Below are positions 8,661 to 15,032 of a stretch of DNA of 19,158 nt, one piece after another. The notes beneath the pieces are model-generated. The model did no database searches and was not told the DNA's origin. It worked only from the letters and a program-made list of their open reading frames with translations. This stretch comes from CAYYFV01 sp965660075. Lineage in GTDB: Bacteria > Patescibacteriota > Gracilibacteria > UBA1369 > GCA-2718715. Positions within the stretch are counted from its first letter, which is position 1. Each line of letters starts with the position of its first letter. The position numbers and the translations under genes were made by a program. The stretch is taken from the NCBI GenBank assembly GCA_965660075.1, contig CBFHYO010000005.1, forward strand, positions 1 through 19,158, given 5' to 3'.

Positions 8661-8690
8661 AATCTATCACAAATTTTGCTAATTTCGCAA
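8661..8690 (-). promoter_or_regulatory. Proximal uvrA promoter candidate
   Basis: Read on the minus strand, TTGCGA (8690-8685) is followed after 18 bases by TAGATT (8666-8661) with a TGn extension. The ATG at 8635 lies 26 bases after the -10, within the range seen at other genes here. No Shine-Dalgarno sequence precedes the ATG. Confidence 0.35.
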
Positions 8691-8770
8691 GGCTTTGTTT
8701 TTTTTGGTGTCAAGAGTCTGCTCGGATGAGATCTTAAACAAAAAACACAATTTGCTTTATCCGAATTCAT

Positions 8771-8792
8771 TGTAAAATAATATTATTTCACA
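8771..8792. promoter_or_regulatory. 22-bp near-perfect palindrome, operator-like
   Basis: TGTAAAATAATATTATTTCACA is symmetric at ten of eleven position pairs; its core AAATAATATTATTT is perfect. It overlaps the -10 of the distal uvrA promoter and lies in the divergent region before the 8885 gene. It could be a repressor site or an AT-rich coincidence. The spacing does not fit a CRP site. Confidence 0.4.
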
Positions 8793-8805
8793 AGATTAGT
8801 GACAA
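8777..8805 (-). promoter_or_regulatory. Distal uvrA promoter candidate
   Basis: Read on the minus strand, TTGTCA (8805-8800) is followed by a 17-base spacer and TATTAT (8782-8777); each box matches consensus at five of six positions. Transcription would begin near 8770, which is the A of an in-frame ATG. The message would be leaderless for a UvrA with 45 extra residues, or carry a 135-nt leader for the 8635 start. Confidence 0.45.
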
Positions 8806-8856
8806 GAACAAAAGCAATACTGGTTGAATGTGTTTAAAAACAATTTACAATCCATA

Positions 8857-8862
8857 TATATT
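8857..8862 (+). promoter_or_regulatory. -10 box of the 8885 gene
   Basis: TATATT lies 23 bases before the ATG at 8885, the same distance as at other genes here. The -35 is weak (TTTAAA at 8833-8838, 18-base spacer). If correct, it rules out the ATG at 8828, which lies upstream of the transcript start. Confidence 0.4.
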
Positions 8863-8884
8863 TACAAATTGTAAAGCCCTCCTA

Positions 8885-9655
8885 ATGTTAAAAAACTACT
8901 TTGTTTTAGACCTGTCAAAAGTTTGCCATAAGGCCGCAGAGAAAATTTTTTTTGATCACCTGCATTTAGATAATCAAAAATCACATTTTGAGGTTTTTAC
9001 AAGCTCAGCTGAATTACTCACACCATTACTCAGAAAATATAATCTAAAAGCCACACTCGAAATAACTTCTATTTATGTTGATCAAGACTCTCAGGATTTT
9101 TATGAACAATCTTGTGATAAGGCATTTCTAAAAGAATTTGATTATATCGCTTACTTTAATCACCTGTATCAGTCAGCAGATTTTATAGATACACAAATAG
9201 AGGTTCCAAAACGAGTTTATTATTCTAAAATAATTAATTCTCAAAACAAACAAGTTAATAATGTTTTTGCACTAAACGATGGTTCGATCAGTTTTCAAAA
9301 ATCATTAAATTCACAATGTCAATTCGCTGGAACTCCCTTTTTTGGCACTTGTTATCCAGTCACAGAACTATCAACTATTTCTGAAAATATTGCTCAAGCC
9401 TTTTCGAACTTAAAACATTCTGAATTGGTTGGTTTGTTTATTTCGCAATTGTTAATTAAGCAAAACACTCGACCAGTATTTATTCCAGAAAACATTACTT
9501 TAGCACTGAGCGCGCAACCTTTAGGACTTTACAAAGTTCACTCAAACAAAAATGCTATTGAAATTTCTAAAGTACCAGCCTATAAGTCTTTTTTCAAAAA
9601 CATTTTTTCCAAAAAAGCAGATTCTACAGAAATTTTAACTACAATTTACAATTAA
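8885..9655 (+). CDS. Hypothetical protein, 256 aa
   Basis: I do not recognise this protein. I chose the ATG at 8885 because a TATATT box lies 23 bases before it; an in-frame ATG at 8828 would add 19 residues. The protein is probably cytoplasmic, with no signal peptide or membrane segment. It has a short hydrophobic start (Y-F-V-L-D-L), alternating strand and helix character, and scattered cysteines without an obvious metal-binding pattern. Near residues 160-165 there is a G-T-P-F-F-G motif. The C-terminus is basic (K-x3-F-F-K-x-I-F-S-K-K). A gap of only 33 bases, without a terminator, separates it from the ComEC-like hydrolase, so the two are probably co-transcribed and may work together. The bases just before its ATG read CCTCCTA, the opposite of a Shine-Dalgarno sequence. 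Confidence 0.75.
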   Translation: MLKNYFVLDLSKVCHKAAEKIFFDHLHLDNQKSHFEVFTSSAELLTPLLRKYNLKATLEITSIYVDQDSQDFYEQSCDKAFLKEFDYIAYFNHLYQSADFIDTQIEVPKRVYYSKIINSQNKQVNNVFALNDGSISFQKSLNSQCQFAGTPFFGTCYPVTELSTISENIAQAFSNLKHSELVGLFISQLLIKQNTRPVFIPENITLALSAQPLGLYKVHSNKNAIEISKVPAYKSFFKNIFSKKADSTEILTTIYN

Positions 9656-9688
9656 ACTATAGACTTTAAAGTTCTTAATTAGTTAGTT

Positions 9689-10537
9689 ATTAAAAAGTAT
9701 TTGTTTGTTGGTCTATTATTGTTATTTATTTTTTCAAGCACTCGTCAGTCGTACAAGCAGGTTGTAGTTTTTTTAGATGTCGGGCAGGGAAGTAGTGTTT
9801 TGTTTCAAAATCACAAGTGCCAAATCTTATTCGATTTTGGCAATAGTTACAAAACAACATATGCTCTAGGTTCCCTACTCACGCCTGGTGATAAAACAAT
9901 CGAGCACGCTTTTATTTCTCATATGGATAAAGATCACTATGCTGGTTTGGTTAACCTTTCATATAGATATAACATCAATCAAACTTACCTGTCACAATTT
10001 TCAGAATTCGATATAAGGGCAAAAAACATCCATCCCAAAACAATACTCGCTCCAACCCAAAGAACTCTCTGTGGAGCAAATATAGAGCTGATTTGGCCAG
10101 ATAAAAATTTAGTATCCCAAGGATCTAAAAATGAAAATTCTCAAGTTGTATTGCTAGAATTTAATTCACATGTATTTTTGCTAACTGCAGACATTGGTTG
10201 TCCATCCGAGTTGCAATTAATCAAACTGTATCCAAATTTAAAAGCTCACGTTTTGCAATCAGGGCATCATGGTAGCAAGTATTCTAATTGCTTAGAGTTT
10301 TTAAAAAAGATTCAGCCTAGTTTTGTCGTAACTCAAGCTGGTTACAAAAATAGATATAATCATCCTCATGTCGAATTTTTAGATCGTTTAAAATACATAA
10401 ACACAACTCATTTTCGCACCGATCTCGATGGTGATATTATTTTCGACGTCTCGAAACCACAGCTCCAAGTAAACCAGAACCTATTAAAGTTGCCAAAGCG
10501 GCTGCTGGTCCGGTTTCAGGAATTAGTAACTTTGTAA
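9689..10537 (+). CDS. Stand-alone ComEC/Rec2-type metallo-beta-lactamase hydrolase, membrane-anchored or secreted
   Basis: This matches the C-terminal metallo-hydrolase domain found in the DNA-uptake protein ComEC, here without the competence membrane domain. Counting from the TTG at 9701 (278 aa), an N-terminal hydrophobic segment (about 2-12) is followed by FLDVGQG (24-30), the metal motif HMDKDH (74-79), LTADIG with Asp164, SGHHGSK (187-193) and a late HPH (221-223). It probably acts outside the membrane on a phosphodiester-type or related substrate. There is no ATG start. The frame is open from 9683; an ATT at 9689 would give M-K-K-Y-L-F-V-G, a proper signal-peptide start, whereas TTG at 9701 lacks the positive residues. 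I annotate from ATT with reserve. The last 33 codons overlap the surface-protein gene on the other strand, beyond the end of the usual domain. Confidence 0.8.
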   Translation: MKKYLFVGLLLLFIFSSTRQSYKQVVVFLDVGQGSSVLFQNHKCQILFDFGNSYKTTYALGSLLTPGDKTIEHAFISHMDKDHYAGLVNLSYRYNINQTYLSQFSEFDIRAKNIHPKTILAPTQRTLCGANIELIWPDKNLVSQGSKNENSQVVLLEFNSHVFLLTADIGCPSELQLIKLYPNLKAHVLQSGHHGSKYSNCLEFLKKIQPSFVVTQAGYKNRYNHPHVEFLDRLKYINTTHFRTDLDGDIIFDVSKPQLQVNQNLLKLPKRLLVRFQELVTL

Positions 10538-11870
10538 TTATTCCTTCAGATTCATTACCGTTATTATCTACAGCTACTACTTTGAGATTTTTTTCTGAGC
10601 TTACTGGCGTTCCAAGTTCTAAAATAACTTTTGATAAATCTTTCGAAACAACGTCAATTAAATCAAAAGTTTTCCCATCTTCGTTCTCTAAAAAAACTTT
10701 AATCTCTTTGATGTCTTTGTCTGTAGGTTTGTTAAAACTTAATTGCAATTTAGAGTTATCAACCGAATCTATTGTCCCCTTAACACCAGAAATCTCAGTT
10801 ACTTGTGTTGGTGCCACTTCCATAACTGGAGGTAATTCCATAATTGCAGGAATTTCTGAAACATTTGCCTTTGGTTTGTTTAAAACATCTATCCGAGAAT
10901 CACCTGGGGTGATAATTTTACCTTGTTCTGATTGAACGTCTTTTACTTCGATAACATAGTCTGTTTCTTCAACCTGGGTTGTAACAATTAAGATTTTTTT
11001 TGGTTCCAGTTCATTAAACAAAACATCTACCACATCCAAGTTTTCCTGGTTGTCTTTTCTGAAAATTTTGACCCTGCTTCTTAAACTTGGATCTTTTTTT
11101 ATCTGGTGAGAAAATTCTACTTCGAATGCAGACTGATCAAAAGCAACAGCAGAAACTATTTTTAAATCCGGTAGATTAGTTAAATCTACATACTCACTTA
11201 ATTGATCGGTTGTATTAAAGTTAGCAACTAGTTTTTCTGCACTAAGTGGGTTTGCATCGATATCAAGCAAGTCGGGCAAGATGTGTAGCTCGTAATCAAA
11301 ATTTGGATCTAAGTTTTGCTTAATAAAAACTTTAATGTTTTTTTGATCTATAATTTCGATATTTTCAATGATTATTTCGTTACCATCAAACTTTTTAAAA
11401 AGTCTAAGTGTGTTAATAGTTTCGTCATTGAACTGCATGTCTTTTTCAAATGCAATTTGCACATTCCTGTCGTCTAACACAATTAGGTCTGTAATTTGAG
11501 ATGGCAAAATATTTGTTGTAACTTGAGACAAGTTTACACTAATTTCTTCTGATAAATTTTCAGATTTGTCGTTGGTATTTTCCGCAAAAACCCTCATAAA
11601 ATAAGTCGTCGCTTGTTTTAGATTAGAAACTCTATATTCCAAATTATCCCCCATAATAATTGGTGGTAGGTTGTAGGATTCTGCATCAGAAGATACCGAA
11701 TTTGTACCTATTAACAAGGTGTAGTTTGTAGCATCTAAAACTTCATCAAACTTTATTTCTGCAAAATTCTCACCAGTTTGAGTGACTCTCAAATTGGCTA
11801 CATCTTCGAGAAATGCAAATGCACTCAAATGACAGCTTATTAACGCAATAAATAGGAACTTTTTAAACAT
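10437..11870 (-). CDS. Secreted Fn3/Ig-like surface protein with sortase-like C-terminus
   Basis: The protein is 477 residues. Residues 1-19 are a signal peptide (basic start, hydrophobic core, A-F-A cleavage site). A fibronectin type III-like domain follows (about 22-115). Then come two beta-rich modules resembling the SbsA/Big_5 Ig-like fold (about 118-215 and 225-330), a Pro/Glu/Val linker (about 335-350), and a second Fn3-like domain (about 355-445). The C-terminus has IPETG (450-454), an Ala/Gly/Leu-rich hydrophobic stretch and a basic RRRK end. This is the layout of an LPxTG-type sorting signal with Ile for Leu. It is likely displayed on the surface, perhaps for adhesion to a host or to other polymers, which is an inference. 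It has its own extended -10 promoter. Its 3' end overlaps the convergent hydrolase gene by 101 bases. Confidence 0.87.
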   Translation of the reverse strand: MFKKFLFIALISCHLSAFAFLEDVANLRVTQTGENFAEIKFDEVLDATNYTLLIGTNSVSSDAESYNLPPIIMGDNLEYRVSNLKQATTYFMRVFAENTNDKSENLSEEISVNLSQVTTNILPSQITDLIVLDDRNVQIAFEKDMQFNDETINTLRLFKKFDGNEIIIENIEIIDQKNIKVFIKQNLDPNFDYELHILPDLLDIDANPLSAEKLVANFNTTDQLSEYVDLTNLPDLKIVSAVAFDQSAFEVEFSHQIKKDPSLRSRVKIFRKDNQENLDVVDVLFNELEPKKILIVTTQVEETDYVIEVKDVQSEQGKIITPGDSRIDVLNKPKANVSEIPAIMELPPVMEVAPTQVTEISGVKGTIDSVDNSKLQLSFNKPTDKDIKEIKVFLENEDGKTFDLIDVVSKDLSKVILELGTPVSSEKNLKVVAVDNNGNESEGIITKLLIPETGPAAALATLIGSGLLGAVVSRRRK

Positions 11871-11892
11871 TCACTTGGGGGTAAGTATGCGT

Positions 11893-11901
11893 ATTCTACC
11901 A
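11893..11901 (-). promoter_or_regulatory. Extended -10 promoter of the surface-protein gene
   Basis: Read on the minus strand, TGGTAGAAT has TG at 11901-11900 and TAGAAT at 11898-11893. It lies 23 bases before the ATG at 11870. No good -35 is visible. The leader contains CCCCC and no Shine-Dalgarno sequence. Confidence 0.5.
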
Positions 11902-11910
11902 CTTTTTATC

Positions 11911-13158
11911 TTATTTGGATATTTTTTTTGCTTTTAATTTAAGAATGGCAGATTTATTTTTATCCATTTCCTGAATTTCTATTTCTAATTCATGTAGAAT
12001 CACAATTTCATTTTTCTCTGGGAATCTTTTTAGAATATCTAAAATAACAAAAGAAATGTTTTGAAAATTTTCATACTCAGGAATCTCTACACCAAGTGCT
12101 TTTTCTATGTCTCCAATGGTAGCTTTTGGTGATAAAATAGCCGAGTGCTCACTGATCTTCTGAACATCTAGTTCGTTTCCAGCATCTGTTTCATCTGATA
12201 TATCTCCAACAATTTCTTCTAGAATATCTTCCATAGTCACCAATCCCTCAAGTACTCCAAATTCATTATAAACCAATGCCATGTGAGTTTTCTTTTTCTT
12301 GAAATCTAAAAAAAGTGAATAAATACTTTTAGTCATTGGTACACGAATAAAATCATACGTTGGGACCTGACCAATAAGTTTTTGCAGATTGCTTGGATTA
12401 GAAACTTCGTTAAGTAAGTTTTTCACAGTCACAAAACCCTGAACTTCATCTTTATTTTCTTTATAGACTGGAATTCTCGAAAACCCTTCTTCTATCACAG
12501 ATTCCAAAACATCTGCTATTTTTGATTCAGACTCAAGAGAAAAAATCTCATTTCTTGGTGTCATTACATCAGACACAGACATGTCGTTGAATTCCATTAC
12601 ATTTTCAATGAGTTCTTTTTCGTGAGCATCTAGAGTTCCATCTTCTGCACCCATAGAAACCATTGCTTTTACTTCTTCTTCTGAAACAGTATAAATGTGA
12701 TCACCAGTAACCTTCATAAGACCCTTTTCGAGCAACCATACTATTGGAAAGAAAATATATTCAATCGCAAGTAAAGGATAAACAACAAATTGAGAAACAC
12801 GCGCTGCATGTTTAGCTGCAAATGATTTTGGAAGTATTTCACCAAAAATAAGAAGTGCAAAGGTCATAACCCCTGTTGCAAGACCAACTCCATAGTTTGC
12901 AAACTTTAAAGTAAAGTAAATAGTCGCAAGCGAAGAAGCACCTACGTTTACAAGATTGTTACCTATTAAAATCACAACCAGCATTTTATTCGGGTTGTTT
13001 TTAAGCTTTTCTATAAGCTTGGCACCTTTGTGGTTTTCAATAACCATAGCCTGTACCTTGGCTGGGGATAGAGAGTATAATGCAGTCTCTGATGAAGAGA
13101 ATACTGCTGATAGTATAACTAGCACAATTAGAGCTAGCAACATCGACGATGGATCCAT
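11911..13158 (-). CDS. CNNM/CorC-family membrane protein (DUF21, CBS pair, CorC_HlyC)
   Basis: This family includes Mg2+ or Co2+ transport proteins (CorC, MpfA, bacterial CNNM) and hemolysin-like proteins. From the ATG at 13158 the protein is 415 residues. The DUF21 transmembrane domain (about 5-150) has the typical S-A-x-F-S-S-S-E-T-A-L start (17-27) and GEILPKSFA (106-114). A CBS pair spans about 198-320, opening with V-M-T-P-R-N-E. The CorC_HlyC domain (about 335-410) ends the protein. The start is set by the promoter: TTGCAA-17-TATAAT ends at 13180, so the message would begin near 13173, after the ATG at 13179 and a TTG at 13212. The ATG at 13158 is 22 bases from the -10. It lies 40 bases upstream of the surface-protein gene, which also has its own promoter. 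Confidence 0.9.
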   Translation of the reverse strand: MDPSSMLLALIVLVILSAVFSSSETALYSLSPAKVQAMVIENHKGAKLIEKLKNNPNKMLVVILIGNNLVNVGASSLATIYFTLKFANYGVGLATGVMTFALLIFGEILPKSFAAKHAARVSQFVVYPLLAIEYIFFPIVWLLEKGLMKVTGDHIYTVSEEEVKAMVSMGAEDGTLDAHEKELIENVMEFNDMSVSDVMTPRNEIFSLESESKIADVLESVIEEGFSRIPVYKENKDEVQGFVTVKNLLNEVSNPSNLQKLIGQVPTYDFIRVPMTKSIYSLFLDFKKKKTHMALVYNEFGVLEGLVTMEDILEEIVGDISDETDAGNELDVQKISEHSAILSPKATIGDIEKALGVEIPEYENFQNISFVILDILKRFPEKNEIVILHELEIEIQEMDKNKSAILKLKAKKISK

Positions 13159-13179
13159 AGTTATATTTAATTCAAACAT

Positions 13180-13208
13180 ATTATAAAAAAACAATTGCCT
13201 AATTGCAA
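13180..13208 (-). promoter_or_regulatory. Promoter of the CNNM/CorC gene
   Basis: Read on the minus strand, TTGCAA (13208-13203) is followed by a 17-base spacer and a perfect TATAAT (13185-13180). The expected start near 13173 excludes the longer open-frame starts. The promoter overlaps the divergent argS promoter between 13195 and 13208. Confidence 0.65.
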
Positions 13209-13223
13209 CCAATTTGTTATTTT
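13195..13223 (+). promoter_or_regulatory. argS promoter candidate
   Basis: TTGCCT (13195-13200) is followed by a 17-base spacer and TATTTT (13218-13223), with a TGn extension (13215-13217). The argS ATG is 22 bases after the -10. The -35 box lies inside the spacer of the divergent CNNM promoter, so polymerase could hardly occupy both at once. Confidence 0.45.
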
Positions 13224-13224
13224 T

Positions 13225-13243
13225 AAGCCAAATTAATTGGCTT
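13225..13243 (+). other. Hairpin abutting the argS start codon
   Basis: AAGCCAA (13225-13231) and TTGGCTT (13237-13243) form a perfect 7-bp inverted repeat with a 5-base loop, ending one base before the ATG at 13245. There is no U-run, so it is not a terminator. It could control translation of argS or be a protein site near the transcript start. Confidence 0.45.
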
Positions 13244-13244
13244 T

Positions 13245-14963
13245 ATGTACAGTATATTAACAGTTCAAAATCGTCTTACCGAAGTTTTAAAAGACTGTCT
13301 TAATAAAACTTTTCAAATTAGTGTTACAGAAATCAAAATAGACACACCCTCTCACAAACAAAATGGTGATTTGACTTGCAATATAGCAATGCAACTAGCA
13401 AAACAACTCAACCAAAACCCACGAGAGATAGCTACAAAAATCATTTCTCAACTAGAGCTTCCACAATCTATTTCTAAGGTAGAAGTGGCAGGTCCTGGAT
13501 TTTTAAATTTCTTTCTATCAAATCAGTATCTGTATAATTATTTAAATCAATTTTCCGAACACAAGTTTGCATCAAAAGCTCAATCAACCAAACCAACTAT
13601 TGTTGAATACTCACAACCAAATATAGCCAAGCCACTAGGGATTCACCATATAATCACAACAGTACTCGGCCAAAGTATAAGTAATATCGGACGTTTTGTT
13701 GGAAGCAATATTTTAAGTTTTAATTATCTGGGTGATTACGGAACTCAATTTGGTAAATTAATTGTAGCAATAGAAAAGTACAACCAAAAGCCAATTTCTG
13801 AGTTGTCTATTCAAGATTTATTGGACCTATATGTGAAGTTTCACAAAGAAGCCGAAACAAATCCAGAACTAGAAGATCTAGGTCGTCAAAAGTCATTTGC
13901 CCTAGAAAATAACGACCCAAGTATTAGAGAGATTTGGCAGGTTATTCTAGAAATCTCCAGAAAAGACATGCAACAAGTCTACGATATGTTAGGCGGTATC
14001 GAATTTGATGTGGTTGATTCAGAATCGCAAAGAATTCCAATGTTAGCTGAGTTACTTGAAGAAGGTAAAAAATCAGAAATTTTTCATGTAGGTGAGAAAG
14101 GTGCATTTATTGTTGAATACCCAGAGGAATCTAATTTACCTCCATTGTTGGTTCAAAGATCCGATGGTGCCACAGTTTACGCAACTCGAGATATAGCCAC
14201 GGTAAAACATAGAATTGAAAATTATCAACCAGAAGAAATAATCTATGTGGTTGATTATGCACAGAGTTTGCACTTTAAACAGTTTTTTGCAGCTGCAAAA
14301 ATGTTTGATTGGTACAATCCTGCAACTAATTTAACTCATTTATCATTTGGAAGAATGTCTTTTAAGTCCATGGCAATGAGTACCCGTAAAGGTCAAATTG
14401 TAAAATTATCAGACGTTATTCGTGAATCAGAAGAAAAAGTTGAATCAGTAATAAAAGAAAAAAATCCAAACCTTGAAAATATTAAAGACACAGCCAACGC
14501 AGTTGGTGTAGGCGCTCTCAAGTTTGCGATTCTTAATACTTCTCCGGGTAAAGATATTATTTTTGATAAAGATCAAATGCTAAGTTTCGAAGGAAATACC
14601 GGTCCTTATTTACAATATACCTATGCAAGAATTTGTTCAGTTTTCCGAAAGCTCAATAAAGATCTTATTTTGTCACAAGATACAAATTCTGAAATGTCTG
14701 AACAAGAAAAACAACTGCTTAAAAAACTTACGTTTTTCAAATCTATTTGTTTGCAAGCTTGGAATACTCGCAAGCCAAACACACTCTCTGTTTATTTGTT
14801 TGAGTTAGCACAAGAGTTCAACAGTTTCTATGCTAACCACCCAATAATCACTGCCGATACTCCGGAGTTGCAATTAATGAGAGTAAAACTGACCAAAGCA
14901 GTTCAAACCACATTAAGACAAGGCCTAGAACTTCTTGGAATCAAAACTGTATCAGAAATGTAG
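13245..14963 (+). CDS. argS: Arginyl-tRNA synthetase
   Basis: ArgRS charges tRNA-Arg with arginine; it is a class I synthetase in the cytoplasm. The protein has 572 residues, normal for the family. An N-terminal Arg-tRNA-synthetase additional domain (about 1-100) contains DLTCNIAMQLAK (42-53) and G-P-G-F-L-N-F (83-89). The catalytic core starts with YSQPNIAKPLG (122-132). Where H-x-G-H is expected the protein reads G-I-H-H (132-135). Further core motifs are YLGDYGTQFG (161-170), the typical YATRDIA (312-318) and MSTRKG (378-383) as the KMSKS equivalent. The DALR anticodon-binding domain follows, with GNTGPYLQYTYAR near 452-464. The gene starts 22 bases after an extended -10 promoter and ends in TAG before a bidirectional terminator, so it is transcribed alone. 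Confidence 0.95.
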   Translation: MYSILTVQNRLTEVLKDCLNKTFQISVTEIKIDTPSHKQNGDLTCNIAMQLAKQLNQNPREIATKIISQLELPQSISKVEVAGPGFLNFFLSNQYLYNYLNQFSEHKFASKAQSTKPTIVEYSQPNIAKPLGIHHIITTVLGQSISNIGRFVGSNILSFNYLGDYGTQFGKLIVAIEKYNQKPISELSIQDLLDLYVKFHKEAETNPELEDLGRQKSFALENNDPSIREIWQVILEISRKDMQQVYDMLGGIEFDVVDSESQRIPMLAELLEEGKKSEIFHVGEKGAFIVEYPEESNLPPLLVQRSDGATVYATRDIATVKHRIENYQPEEIIYVVDYAQSLHFKQFFAAAKMFDWYNPATNLTHLSFGRMSFKSMAMSTRKGQIVKLSDVIRESEEKVESVIKEKNPNLENIKDTANAVGVGALKFAILNTSPGKDIIFDKDQMLSFEGNTGPYLQYTYARICSVFRKLNKDLILSQDTNSEMSEQEKQLLKKLTFFKSICLQAWNTRKPNTLSVYLFELAQEFNSFYANHPIITADTPELQLMRVKLTKAVQTTLRQGLELLGIKTVSEM

Positions 14964-15005
14964 GCTGAAGCATACAAGCAACTTACCAAAAACCTACTTT
15001 CTATA

Positions 15006-15032
15006 AAAAAAGCTCCACTTAGGAGCTTTTTT
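15006..15032. terminator. Bidirectional terminator between argS and the dsbB-like gene
   Basis: AAAAAAGCTCC (15006-15016) and GGAGCTTTTTT (15022-15032) form an 11-bp stem with a 5-base loop, ending in a T-run in either direction. The stop codon of the dsbB-like gene (15031-15033) overlaps its edge. It closes both argS and the minus-strand operon. Confidence 0.88.

Larger units (their letters stand above)
8636..8884. other. Divergent intergenic region between uvrA and the 8885 gene
   Basis: This is the longest non-coding stretch in the window (249 bases). It holds two uvrA promoter candidates, a 22-bp palindrome and a TATATT box for the rightward gene. I see no tRNA, hairpin with U-run or recognisable RNA gene in it. 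Confidence 0.6.

Noticed and set aside
8771..8792. CRP/FNR-type binding site
   Set aside because: The TGTGA-like ends are separated by 12 bases rather than the 6 of CRP, and the centre is pure A/T.
8828..8884. Earlier ATG for the 8885 gene
   Set aside because: It lies upstream of the likely -10 box at 8857, and the added 19 residues look non-coding; not fully excluded.
13159..13212. Longer CNNM/CorC frame from TTG 13212 or ATG 13179
   Set aside because: A strong promoter ends at 13180, so the message begins after both codons. The family domain starts at the ATG at 13158.
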